The translations under genes were made by a program, and so were the position numbers. From Clostridia bacterium (GTDB lineage Bacteria; Bacillota; Clostridia; Christensenellales; Aristaeellaceae), in contig JAUNBY010000026.1 of assembly GCA_030526935.1 (NCBI GenBank), forward strand, positions 1 to 16,792: a stretch of 16,792 nt of DNA, given 5' to 3'. Below, piece after piece: positions 7,011 to 15,200 of this stretch. Below the pieces are notes generated by a model. That model did not search any database. It was given only the letters and a program-made list of their open reading frames with translations, and was not told the origin of the DNA. Every line of letters starts with the position of its first letter. Position 1 is the stretch's first letter.

Positions 7011-7027
7011 GGCGGATAATATCCGCC
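7011..7027. repeat. palindromic intergenic element between flavoprotein and HutP-like genes
   Basis: GGCGGATA and TATCCGCC pair perfectly around one base. On the minus strand it is preceded by GGGGACAGGTAGG, giving a GTAGGGGCGGAT...ATCCGCC pattern like short palindromic repeats scattered in many bacterial genomes. It ends 17 bp before the HutP-like start codon. No T-run follows, so it is more likely a repeat or mRNA processing site than a terminator. Confidence 0.55.
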
Positions 7028-7056
7028 CCTACCTGTCCCCAAATAACCTTAACAAC

Positions 7057-8301
7057 TCAAATTCGTACTCGCGCCGCCCTGTCTCCCGCCAAAGCTCCCG
7101 TCGAAAACGCCAATTGAAGGTTGAATCCTCCCGTCATGGCGTCAATGTCGATAACCTCTCCCGCGAAGTACAGACCCTTTACGACCTTCGACTCCATAGT
7201 GGACGGATTTATCTGCTTAACGTCGATTCCTCCCCGCGTTATTACGGCTTCCTCGTAACCCCTCAAGCTCTTTATTGTAAGCTTTACGTTCTTAATAATC
7301 TCGATAAGCGCCGTTCTCTGCTGCGCGGTGACGCTGTTGGCGCTTTGTCCGGCGTCAAGATCCGCAAGACGCAAAAGGCACATGCCGAGGCTGTGAGGCT
7401 CCAGCGTATCCATGACCGCCGCGAGTTGTCTGCGGCTCATGAACTTGAATTCCTTCAATAGCCTCGCGTCGAGCGTCTGCCTGTCAAGCGCGGGCTTTAA
7501 ATCTATGGATATATCAAGCCCCGCATACTCGTCGGGCAAGAGGCTCGAAAGCGACAAAACGAGCGGGCCGGATATGCCGTAATGCGTGAAAAGCACTTCG
7601 CCCTGTTCGCTGAAAAGCTTTTTATTCTTGCCGCCGCTGTTTAAATTTGCGCTGAGCTTCACGTTTTTGAGCGTAAGCCCGCTCAATTCCCCTGGCCAGC
7701 TCTCTACGGTCTCGATTCCCGTAAGGGACGGCCTGGTATTGGTAAGCGCGTGTCCCGTCTGAGAGGCAAAGCCGTATCCGTCACCGGTGGAGCCCGTGGA
7801 TGGATAGCTCAAGCCTCCGGTGGCGACGATTACCGCGTCAGCCATCATGCGCTGCCCGTTTTCAAGCTCCACTCCCAATGCGCGCCCCTCGCCCGTCAGA
7901 ATCCGCGCGACGCGGCATCCCAATATGGTCTTAACGCCTCTTTTGAGCATCTCGCGTTCGAGAGCCTTCGTTATGTCGCTCGCGTGGTCGCTGGCAGGGA
8001 AGACCCGCCCGCCGCGCTCGACTTTAAGCGCTACGCCAAGTTCTTCGAATAGCTTCATCAAGTCCTGATTGGACATAAAGGACAACGCGGAATACGCGAA
8101 TCGAGGATTGCGCGATATATTCGCCATGAATTGTTCCGGCTTCGCCGTATTGGTGACGTTGCACCTGCCTTTTCCGGTTATATATATCTTTTTGCCGAGT
8201 TTTTCGTTGCGCTCCAGAAGCGTAACCTTTTCGCCGGCCCGCGCCGCGTATATGGCCGCCATCATACCCGCCGCGCCGCCGCCCGTAACTATGACGCTCA
8301 T
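7057..8301 (-). CDS. BaiN/HI0933-family NAD(P)/FAD-dependent oxidoreductase
   Basis: 414 residues. Residues 3-31 are a Rossmann FAD-binding fold (GGGAAG 7-12, acidic E30). TGKGRCNVTN (42-51), ATGGLSYPSTGSTGDGYG (160-177) and the C-terminal GLYFAGEVIDIDAMTGGFNL (376-395) are diagnostic of this cytoplasmic flavoprotein family, which is widely annotated as aminoacetone oxidase family and includes the bile-acid gene product BaiN. The reaction of most members is unknown, so no substrate is claimed. The start ATG 8301 overlaps the RpiR stop (ATGA), with AGGGAAG upstream; the frame also runs 60 codons further into the regulator gene, which is rejected. The tight coupling suggests that RpiR controls it. 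Confidence 0.92.
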   Translation of the reverse strand: MSVIVTGGGAAGMMAAIYAARAGEKVTLLERNEKLGKKIYITGKGRCNVTNTAKPEQFMANISRNPRFAYSALSFMSNQDLMKLFEELGVALKVERGGRVFPASDHASDITKALEREMLKRGVKTILGCRVARILTGEGRALGVELENGQRMMADAVIVATGGLSYPSTGSTGDGYGFASQTGHALTNTRPSLTGIETVESWPGELSGLTLKNVKLSANLNSGGKNKKLFSEQGEVLFTHYGISGPLVLSLSSLLPDEYAGLDISIDLKPALDRQTLDARLLKEFKFMSRRQLAAVMDTLEPHSLGMCLLRLADLDAGQSANSVTAQQRTALIEIIKNVKLTIKSLRGYEEAVITRGGIDVKQINPSTMESKVVKGLYFAGEVIDIDAMTGGFNLQLAFSTGALAGDRAARVRI

Positions 8302-9176
8302 GTTTCGTTCTTCCCTAGATACACGTCGTATTCCGCCCAAATCTGCTCCATTCCGTCGAAGAATTCGGCGACTTCGTGCCTGCGCCTCTGTCCAAGGGCG
8401 ACTATGAGCGCGTTCATCAGCGACAGCGGAGCGGCCAGTGAATCGACGAACGAAGCCATATCCGTCTTGGCGGTGAGGCAAAGGTCGGAACAGGCGTGAA
8501 GCGGCGACAATGGCCCGTCCGTTATGGCTATCAGAGACGCCCCGCGATTGCGGGCGAAATTCATCGCCTCTATGGTTCTGCTGGTATATCTGGGAAAGCT
8601 TATCCCGATGAGCACGTCGCCGCTTCCGATTCTGGCCATCTGCTCGAAAATATCGGAAACTCCGGAGGTGACCGGCATCACCGACGGCAGTATAAAATTG
8701 AGGTAGTGCGCCAAAAACTGGGCGAGAGGGGCGCTTGCCCGAAGACCCAGCACGTACACGCTTCTTGCGGCCAATATATCGTCTATGGAGTCTTCAAACG
8801 CTTTAAGATCAAGTTCGTCGAGTGTAGAGCGGATGTTTACAATATCGGCTTTCATGACGCGGGTGAGCACCTGGGTATGATCCATATCTCCGGTCATCTC
8901 AAAGCGCTGCGAGGCGGTGAGCCTGTGCCTTATAAGTTCCTGAAGCGCCTTTTGCAGCTGAGGATATCCTTCATATCCAAGCGCGGAAGCGAATCTTACA
9001 ACCGTCGACTCGCTGACGCCGACATACTCTCCCAATTTGGAGGCCGTCATAAACGCAGCCTTGTCATAGTGGCTCACTATGCACTCCGCTATTCTTCTAT
9101 GACTTTTTGACAGCTTCTTGCCGCTGTGATTGAGTCTTGAAATGAGCTCTTGCGCATTTTCCGCGCTGTTCATCAT
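8298..9176 (-). CDS. MurR/RpiR-family transcriptional regulator
   Basis: 292 residues. An N-terminal RpiR-type helix-turn-helix lies at about 43-79 (MTASKLGEYVGVSESTVVRF). A SIS phosphosugar-binding domain follows at about 130-265 (VYVLGLRASAPLA and GISFPRYTSRT). Such regulators sense sugar phosphates and control nearby sugar or amino-sugar genes. The frame opens at ATG 9182, but GGAGG touches that codon; ATG 9176 or 9173 gives a normal spacing of 6 or 9 bases, and 9176 is chosen. It is first in a three-gene operon with the flavoprotein and the HutP-like gene, an unusual set because none is an obvious sugar enzyme. The convergent DHDPS-family gene could be another target, which is inference. 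Confidence 0.92.
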   Translation of the reverse strand: MMNSAENAQELISRLNHSGKKLSKSHRRIAECIVSHYDKAAFMTASKLGEYVGVSESTVVRFASALGYEGYPQLQKALQELIRHRLTASQRFEMTGDMDHTQVLTRVMKADIVNIRSTLDELDLKAFEDSIDDILAARSVYVLGLRASAPLAQFLAHYLNFILPSVMPVTSGVSDIFEQMARIGSGDVLIGISFPRYTSRTIEAMNFARNRGASLIAITDGPLSPLHACSDLCLTAKTDMASFVDSLAAPLSLMNALIVALGQRRRHEVAEFFDGMEQIWAEYDVYLGKNET

Positions 9177-9211
9177 CGCCATCCTCCATGATCAAGTATT
9201 CGTCCATACGA

Positions 9212-9224
9212 TATTATTTTAATA
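9212..9224. promoter_or_regulatory. small inverted repeat over the RpiR -10, possible autoregulatory operator
   Basis: TATTA, three bases, TAATA overlaps the predicted -10 of the regulator operon. The region is AT-rich, so chance is a real alternative. Confidence 0.2.
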
Positions 9225-9244
9225 CATTTTTTTGTTTTTTGCAA
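9216..9244 (-). promoter_or_regulatory. promoter of the RpiR-flavoprotein-HutP operon
   Basis: On the minus strand TTGCAA (9239-9244), then 17 bp of A-rich spacer, then TAAAAT (9216-9221). Four of six and five of six consensus bases with ideal spacing. The 324-bp region 9183-9506 holds this promoter, the promoter of the SH3 gene, an inverted repeat at 9333-9355 and the leader ORF at 9463-9510; no other gene is seen in it. Confidence 0.62.
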
Positions 9245-9332
9245 GTTAAGCTATTTATCTATTCATAGTTTTCGCCTTATTGCGCGTTTTTCGGTCAAAT
9301 TTGCAAGCGACAACATTCGATTGAATTGGATG

Positions 9333-9355
9333 CCGAATTTCCGGACGAAATACGG
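9333..9355. promoter_or_regulatory. inverted repeat in the divergent regulator/SH3 region
   Basis: CCGAATTTC and GAAATACGG pair at eight of nine positions around CGGAC. The element lies between the two divergent promoters, about 50-70 bp upstream of the SH3 -35. It could be an operator for the RpiR protein or a hairpin. No second copy was found. Confidence 0.3.
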
Positions 9356-9403
9356 AATGGACTTTATGGCGGACTTTACCCTAATTATTTCACATACATG
9401 CCC

Positions 9404-9432
9404 TTTACGCCTGGAAAGAAATATGCTATAAT
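9404..9432 (+). promoter_or_regulatory. promoter of the SH3-domain gene
   Basis: TTTACG (9404-9409), 17 bp, TATAAT (9427-9432), with extended TGC before the -10. Transcription would start near 9439, giving a leader of about 75 bases that contains a GGAGG/CCTCC pair (9451-9455, 9467-9471) and the short ORF. Confidence 0.68.
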
Positions 9433-9462
9433 GAATATAATTTGATGTGCGGAGGTGTCGTT

Positions 9463-9510
9463 GTGTCCTCCACGCGTCTGAATAACGATTACACAATACT
9501 GGAGGGTTGA
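9463..9510 (+). CDS. candidate 15-codon leader ORF upstream of the SH3 gene
   Basis: GTG 9463 is preceded by GGAGG with a seven-base gap and encodes MSSTRLNNDYTILEG. Its TGA shares a base with an ATG of the SH3 frame (TGATG at 9508-9512). The placement between promoter and gene, the good ribosome binding site and the overlapping stop suggest a coupled leader peptide. The ribosome binding site can also pair with CCTCC inside the ORF. There are no runs of a single amino acid, so it is not a classical attenuator peptide. Chance is possible for so short an ORF. Confidence 0.4.
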   Translation: MSSTRLNNDYTILEG

Positions 9511-9515
9511 TGGTG

Positions 9516-10013
9516 ATGAGGAGAATCAGAATTGCAGTTGTGGCCGCGCTTATCGCGATTATGACCATGGCTTCGGTAACGCCCGCGCTTGCAAAGGTTG
9601 GAGATGTCTATATATGCCGGGTAAACGGCCTTCGCGTTCACGCCAAGGCAAACGGCTCCAGCGATGTCATAGGAAAGCTGAACAAGGGCGACAAGGTCGT
9701 TCACAAGGCTACGAAAAATGGCGGGTGGTGGAAGATTCAAACCGTAGACGGCGATCACATCGGCTTCGCCTACCGCTCATATTTTAAACCCGCCGGTAAT
9801 ATCGTAAAGAAAAACGCCTACTACAGGGTATACAAAATATCAAAGGCCACCGTTCGCTCAGGCCCCAGGGCTATTTCCGACAAAGTGGCGACGGTAAAGC
9901 GCGGAACTCAAGTGCAGCTTCTCGGAAAGAAAAACAATTGGGCCTATGTAAAAGGTTCAAACGGCAGCAAGGGCTGGATTCAGATGAAGTACCTTAAATA
10001 TGTCAACGGATGA
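9516..10013 (+). CDS. small secreted protein with two bacterial SH3 domains
   Basis: 165 residues from ATG 9516. Residues 1-26 are a Sec signal peptide (charged MRRIR, hydrophobic core, ALA before K27). Two SH3b modules follow: about 30-92 (GLRVHAKANGSSDVIGKLNK ... GFAYRSYF) and 103-164 (ATVRSGPRAISDKVATVKRG ... GWIQMKYL). SH3b domains bind peptidoglycan or wall polymers; there is no catalytic domain, so a wall-binding or accessory role outside the cell is likely. The mature protein is very basic. Other starts at TTG 9507, ATG 9510 and GTG 9513 are in frame; GGAGGG at 9501-9506 favours 9516 or 9513, while coupling to the leader ORF would favour 9510. Followed by a strong terminator inside a dispersed repeat. 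Confidence 0.85.
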   Translation: MRRIRIAVVAALIAIMTMASVTPALAKVGDVYICRVNGLRVHAKANGSSDVIGKLNKGDKVVHKATKNGGWWKIQTVDGDHIGFAYRSYFKPAGNIVKKNAYYRVYKISKATVRSGPRAISDKVATVKRGTQVQLLGKKNNWAYVKGSNGSKGWIQMKYLKYVNG

Positions 10014-10030
10014 AGTATATAGGACAAAAG

Positions 10031-10136
10031 GAGCCGTCCCCAAACCAGACCAAGTAGCAAGAATACCGGAATAGCAACAGGCCCTGTGAAAGCGGGGTCT
10101 TTTATTATGTAAGCGCGGCCAGGCGCAGGCGGGAAT
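10031..10136 (+). repeat. dispersed intergenic repeat carrying a terminator, copy A
   Basis: About 106 bp, starting 17 bases after the SH3 stop. It shares two blocks with a region at 16667-16773 on the other strand: AAACCAGACCAAGTAGCAA (one mismatch in 19) and a 24-base hairpin block at 10077-10100 (three mismatches), plus a weaker third block ending AGGCGGGA. The bases just upstream, GGACAAAAGGAGCCGTCCCC (10022-10041), resemble REP-like sequences of Bacillota. The rest of 10137-10277 shows no gene. Confidence 0.7.
10079..10108 (+). terminator. intrinsic terminator after the SH3 gene
   Basis: The stem GGCCCTG (10080-10086) pairs with CGGGGTC (10093-10099) around TGAAAG, with two G-U pairs. 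It is followed by TTTTATTAT. It lies inside repeat copy A. Confidence 0.75.
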
Positions 10137-10277
10137 CCGCAAGCGCTTTGGTATGCTGCGCACCGCCTATATCTCTTTTCCTTCTCTTCCATTTTGCTAA
10201 CAGACCATGTTGCTCTTGAGGGCGCGCTCGGTTGTTTTTGTATAAGTTTTACTTATCGAATAACCCTAAAAACAAAA

Positions 10278-10306
10278 TTGAACTAATTCTTGCGGTCAAT
10301 TATAAT
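10278..10306 (+). promoter_or_regulatory. promoter of the exported flavin reductase gene
   Basis: TTGAAC (10278-10283), 17 bp, TATAAT (10301-10306). The predicted start near 10313 leaves a short leader of about 33 bases to ATG 10346. Confidence 0.7.
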
Positions 10307-10345
10307 TATGAAAGAACAATGACTAATTGTGAAAGGGGAATGAGA

Positions 10346-12106
10346 ATGGTAAGAATGAGAAAGGGTATTTGTGCGGTTATCAGTATTATAATGGTTTTGG
10401 GGTTTTGTCTGACGTCATCGGCTGAAAGCGTATATACTCCGGGAAGCTACACGGCGTCCGTGGAGGCGCGCGGAGGTATGATGACGGTCGAGGTTACGGT
10501 GAGCGAGGACAGAATTGAATCTGTAACGATAGTCGAGCACAACGAGAGCATAGGCATTTCGGACTACGCGATCGAGCATGTTCCGCAGGACATAGTGACA
10601 TATCAGTCGCTTGGCATCGATACTGTTGCGGGATGTACAATAACTTCCGCAAGCATAATCGCCGCAGCGGGCAACGCGCTTTCACAGGCAGGGGCTGACG
10701 TCGCGGCGCTTCGCGGTGTAGAGGTCGTAAAGCAGCTGGAACCTGTCAGCGATATTACGACTCAGGTTGTAGTTGCGGGCGGCGGGGTCAGCGGATTACT
10801 CGCGGCGATGACCGCGGCCGACCACGGCGCGGACGTCGTGCTTATAGAAAAGCTGCCCTATCTGGGAGGAAGTCTTATTGTCGCGGGCGGCGGCATGGTT
10901 ACGGTCGATTCGAGGCTTCTCGACGATACAGATATTGACGATAGCCTGGAACCTGTGCTTGAAAGAATGAGGACGCAGAATGAAACGTCGATACGCGATA
11001 TGGATTATGAGTTCGCGGGGAACCTGCTCGCGCAGACTGGCGCGACGATGGACTACATCGCTTACGACCTAGGACTTGAGGAATATTACTATTATGAAGG
11101 ACTGACCTATTTTGGAGCCGGCTATGAGGAAGTTTACAGGTATACCGAAGTGCTTGAAAATCTCGGCGCGACTATAATCAGAGATGCGACTGTTACCGAT
11201 ATAATCATGAATGACGGCAAAGCGGCGGGCGTGGCTGTCACGAGCGAAGCCGGGGATTTTACCGTTACGGCTGACAAGGTAATCATCGCCACGGGCGGAG
11301 CCTCCTATGACAACGAGCGTATGCTCGAAGCGAATCCCGAGCTTGCGATTATCGACTTCTTTAACGAAGCTGTAGTCGGCAATACCGGCGACGGCTTCAG
11401 GATGCTGGAGGAAGTCGGAGCCCTGATGGGCGACGGACCATATATCAAAGCCGCCATGCCGGATTATTCGACGGCGTTCCATTTTACGTGGAGAACCAAT
11501 CAGTCCTTCGCCAATCAGATCGTCGTAAACGCCGAAGGCAACAGGATAGCAAGCGAGAGCATGAGCAAGATTTACTACAATACCTATATGCTGCGCAACC
11601 CCAGCCCGGCGTATTACGCGATATTTGACACGGTAAATACCGATCAGGATTTCGTAGCGCAGATGAGAGAGCTTTCGCAAAGAGAGAACCCCCGAATAGT
11701 CGTTTATGCCGAAACGATAGAGGAATTGGCTGAAAAGGCCGGTATCGACCCCGCTAACCTACGCGCGACATTTGACAGGTATCAGCAAATGTGCGAAAAC
11801 AGAGTTGACGAGGACTTCGGCAAGAATCCCGCCAATATGATCCCCTACGCCGAGGAAGGCGGATACTTCGCGGCTTACCAGATGCCCGCCTCATGGGGAA
11901 CTATAGGTGGAGCGATGACCGACGAGTACATGCGCGTACTATCTGAGGATGGAAGCGTAATCGAGAATTTGTTCGCCGTTGGCGAAAACGCAACGTCAAA
12001 TCTGTTCGCTGATTACTACTTCGGTGGGTTCTCGCTGGGTTACTATACCACGCAGGGAAGAATCGCCGCTGAAACGGCTGTTGCGGAGATCAATGCCGCC
12101 ACGTAA
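10346..12106 (+). CDS. exported FMN-binding/FAD-dependent reductase, fumarate/urocanate reductase type
   Basis: 586 residues. Start ATG 10346 has AAAGGGG seven bases upstream; the frame runs 38 codons further up through the promoter, which is rejected. Residues 1-27 are a Sec signal peptide without a lipobox. An FMN_bind domain (about 29-114) has D92-T-V-A-G-C-T98, a variant of the DxxSGAT site where ApbE/Ftp links FMN to Thr. The FAD_binding_2 domain (about 138-586) begins VVVAGGGVSGLLAA and has E168. There is no haem domain. Such enzymes act outside the membrane as terminal reductases of unsaturated acids. The HTxGG motif of fumarate reductases reads WGTIGG here, and the C-terminal GENATSNLF...GGFSLGYY also departs from the fumarate type, so the acceptor is unknown. 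No electron-transfer partner or ApbE is nearby. Confidence 0.9.
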   Translation: MVRMRKGICAVISIIMVLGFCLTSSAESVYTPGSYTASVEARGGMMTVEVTVSEDRIESVTIVEHNESIGISDYAIEHVPQDIVTYQSLGIDTVAGCTITSASIIAAAGNALSQAGADVAALRGVEVVKQLEPVSDITTQVVVAGGGVSGLLAAMTAADHGADVVLIEKLPYLGGSLIVAGGGMVTVDSRLLDDTDIDDSLEPVLERMRTQNETSIRDMDYEFAGNLLAQTGATMDYIAYDLGLEEYYYYEGLTYFGAGYEEVYRYTEVLENLGATIIRDATVTDIIMNDGKAAGVAVTSEAGDFTVTADKVIIATGGASYDNERMLEANPELAIIDFFNEAVVGNTGDGFRMLEEVGALMGDGPYIKAAMPDYSTAFHFTWRTNQSFANQIVVNAEGNRIASESMSKIYYNTYMLRNPSPAYYAIFDTVNTDQDFVAQMRELSQRENPRIVVYAETIEELAEKAGIDPANLRATFDRYQQMCENRVDEDFGKNPANMIPYAEEGGYFAAYQMPASWGTIGGAMTDEYMRVLSEDGSVIENLFAVGENATSNLFADYYFGGFSLGYYTTQGRIAAETAVAEINAAT

Positions 12107-12129
12107 GCTTTTCAAGGGAACTCTATACG

Positions 12130-12173
12130 AACAAGGGACTGTCGCGGATGCAAAACCGCGACAGTCCCTTGTT
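12130..12173 (+). terminator. perfect long hairpin terminator after the flavin reductase gene
   Basis: Arms at 12130-12147 and 12156-12173 pair perfectly over 18 bp (core GGGACTGTCGCGG) with the loop ATGCAAAA. It lies 24 bases after the stop. A short TTGTTTAT tail follows on the plus strand, and an A/T-poor flank on the other side makes it weaker for the convergent gene. An arm this long is unusual for an ordinary terminator. Confidence 0.75.
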
Positions 12174-12185
12174 TATGGTCTGCGA

Positions 12186-12202
12186 GGAGCGCAACGCGCT
12201 CC
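12186..12202 (-). repeat. GGAGCGC palindrome, near-copy of the hairpin at 6502-6520
   Basis: GGAGCGC-AAC-GCGCTCC is a perfect 7-bp hairpin. Read on the minus strand with flanks it is GGGAGCGCGTTGCGCTCCT, 17 of 19 identical to the hairpin at 6502-6520. It lies 31 bp after the stop of the large minus-strand gene and may end that transcript, although no strong U-tract follows. Confidence 0.55.
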
Positions 12203-12233
12203 CCATTTCATTTGCCCGGAGACTTTATTCTGG

Positions 12234-15200
12234 CTACTTGGCCACTTTCACCTTCACTTCGATTACCGAAGGCTTGGTATTTCCGTCCGTAAAAATCCTC
12301 AGCTTCATCGTTCCGCCCTTCCTGGTAATTACGTTGTCGCGGAACGATATTTCAGCTACGCCATCCCCGAGGTATGTGACGGCGAACTTTTCGTTAGGGG
12401 TTTGAACGTCATCTATAGTTCCCGAGTAATCGATATTTACCGTCGCGGTTGAATACGGGTCGTTATAGAACAGGCTGACGGTCTTGGGGGACAGAGTCGG
12501 CTTTTTAACCGTCCTTGTGACGTTAACCCTCACGGTCGCGGGTCGCGCCCAGCCAATCAAATCAGCTTCGACGGTAAGTTTCTTGTTCTTTTTAAACGTA
12601 CCGGTCAGCGTAGCAACGCCCGTATTTTCGTCGATCGTCAGCCAGTTGAGCGGCTTTTTGACGGTGAAGCTCAACACCTTCGCTCCCGTGAACGTAACCA
12701 CTCCCGTATTCCCCTCGAGCAATATACTTCCCTTTACGTTGGGAAGGGACTTGTCAGGGATAAGCGTCAATTTCTTCGTCGCTATGACATTGCCGTTAGC
12801 CAGCGTTATATTTATGGCGCTCGAGCGCTTTTTGGCCGCTTCGTTGGCCCTGACTCTATAATACCTGTCGTCGATGATCTCTATGGTATAGTCAGCGGCG
12901 GCCTTGTCGTTGGCGAAACTTACGGCGACGACGCTGCCTGTGGGCTGTGATTGTTTAGCGGGCGTGGTAAGCGATATGGCGAGTTGCGTTCCATTATCGC
13001 AGTATATGGGTACATTGAGTTCTTTTACCTCAAGAACCGCCTCAATGACCGCGTCGAGAGACTTTACGACTTCCACGCGGCAAGCGGCGAATTTACCGCC
13101 CATTCTCGCCACGATCATGGCGTTTCCGGGAGAAACCGCGGTTGCCGTGCCCTGCGCGTCCACGGTTACGCAAGCGTCGGAAGATGTCCACCATGCTCCG
13201 GTCACGGAACCGGAGAGGTCGGCGGTCTGCCCGACCTCAAGCAATATATATTGCGTGCTCAGCATCGACAGGTTATACGCGTGGTCGTACTCGTCGGGGA
13301 TAATGAGGTATTCACCGCCCCTGTCAAGCGGTATTTGCACGATGCCCAATTCATTCGCCATAAAACAGCCGACGTAATTCAGAACATCATTCCCATAGAT
13401 GTATATATTGACGTTGCTCAGAGCCTGATCTTCTCCCAGCGATATGCCGAACGCGGCCGTAAGCCCGAATTCTTCCTTGTGTTCCACCGAGAGTTGGAGG
13501 CTGTAGCCATCGCCAATCAGCTGCTCGACGAGGGAAGCGGGTATAGTATTTCCGCCAATGGTCGCGTTGACATTGAATGCGGAGATCTTTTCTATGTACG
13601 CGCCGTCGATTGTCCAGCTTGTATTTTCATCTATGGTCAATACCAGCGTCGCGCCGGAGTCACGCAGGGCGCCTACGACGGACGCGGGGACAGCCGTACT
13701 CCCGTTCATATCCACGTTGATGACATCGCCGGGGGACGCGCCGTCTATCAGAGACTCTACCGCGTTCCAGTCGACCAACACGACTTCAACTTCCACATGG
13801 CTCGACGCGAAGGCGGTTTCAGTACAGGCCAGTCGCACATAATAGGTTCCGGCGTCAAGGCCGGTTATGGTTTGGCCGGCGCATTTCGTCCAGACGCCCG
13901 CGGATGAGCGGCGGTATTCCATCAAGTAGTTTACGCCCGTTATGCTATTTATGCCTCCGGCCACGCCTTGCGGGGTCTCGGGGCGCGAGGGTACGCGAAG
14001 GGCGTGAATATCCGCCTCGCCATGGTGATTATAGTAGACGTCCAGGCCAATAAACATGGAAATGCTATCCCCGCTGGCTATGACCGTCGAGCCGTCTTGC
14101 GATGTATAAAGCGTATATTCGTCGTCTTTATAGTATATCGTCTCGGCGTCATAGTCGTATATCCCGCTGATTTCAGTCACAATTGTGGACTCGTTAGGCG
14201 AGACGACTACAACCGTCGCATTCTCAGACGCAAACGCCATACCCGCTATGGCCTTATTGCGCACGTAATACATCCCTCCGTCAAGTCCCGTAACCGTATC
14301 GCCCGCGGCCTGTATCCAAGTACCGCCCATTGCCATGTATTCCATGTCGGAAGTCAAGTTCGTTATCCCTCCCGCGTCGTGCGTGACCGTGACGCTCGGC
14401 GCATCGGGGCGAGGGGGAATCGCCACCGATTGCCATACGTCGCCCATCCCCGTCGCGCGCATATAGACGATTCTCCTCCCCATATCCTCGGAGGCGATGG
14501 AGTCGCCGGTGTATATCGGTTCGGCGCCGTTCGGGTTTTTCGCCATCTCATAGTTTGCGTCAAATGTTAATGCCTCTTCTACGTAATCTATGGGATTCGG
14601 ATATACCGCCTGCGTCGGCTGCGAAGAAACTTCGTTTGTTTCGCCATCGAGAGTATATCTGATTTTAACCACGATTTGCCTTCCCACGTCGGACGATTGC
14701 GGGACATATGTGTTTGAACCCGAAGAAATAAGCGGCGTATCCTCGCCCGCGTGATACCATGTGTAGATCGCGCCGGCTATTTCGGTTGCCGTCAGAGTCT
14801 GACCTTCCACCGCGCCCCCATCTATGAGCGGCGTCGTAGCGTCTTTGTATATCAGATTTCCGGCGGAACCGCCGGTGTTGTCGGTAATTATAGGCATGTT
14901 GTCTTCGGCGATATACTTTTTCTCATCCAACGTAGCGTTATGTGTCGCGGCGTTCGCCGGAAGCCAGACGTATAGTTTGCCCGTGGCGTCGGTTTGCATA
15001 CCTTTCGTCCCGTAGATATAGGTAGCGCCAAGCGTTATATTGATGCCGGAAACGGGAGTTTTCGACTTAACTTCGTCTGTGTCCTGCACAGTCAGCGTGG
15101 TAAGGTATACGCTATCGCCGGACGCGTTTTTAGGCGATCCGTCCGATGAAGTGAGACTGGCGTTAACCGACCCGCCGGTGATTTTGATGTTGTAACCGCC

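Noticed and set aside
9980..10192. 70-codon minus-strand frame with a hydrophobic stretch
   Set aside because: It runs through the terminator hairpin and dispersed repeat copy A and overlaps the end of the SH3 gene; no ribosome binding site.
12951..13907. 318-codon plus-strand open frame opposite the large secreted protein gene
   Set aside because: Its protein has no recognisable domain and no ribosome binding site, and it mirrors a well-supported minus-strand coding region with clear domains.
13968..14570. 200-codon plus-strand open frame
   Set aside because: Arg/His/Tyr-rich composition typical of an antisense frame; no start signal; covered by Ig-like coding sequence on the other strand.
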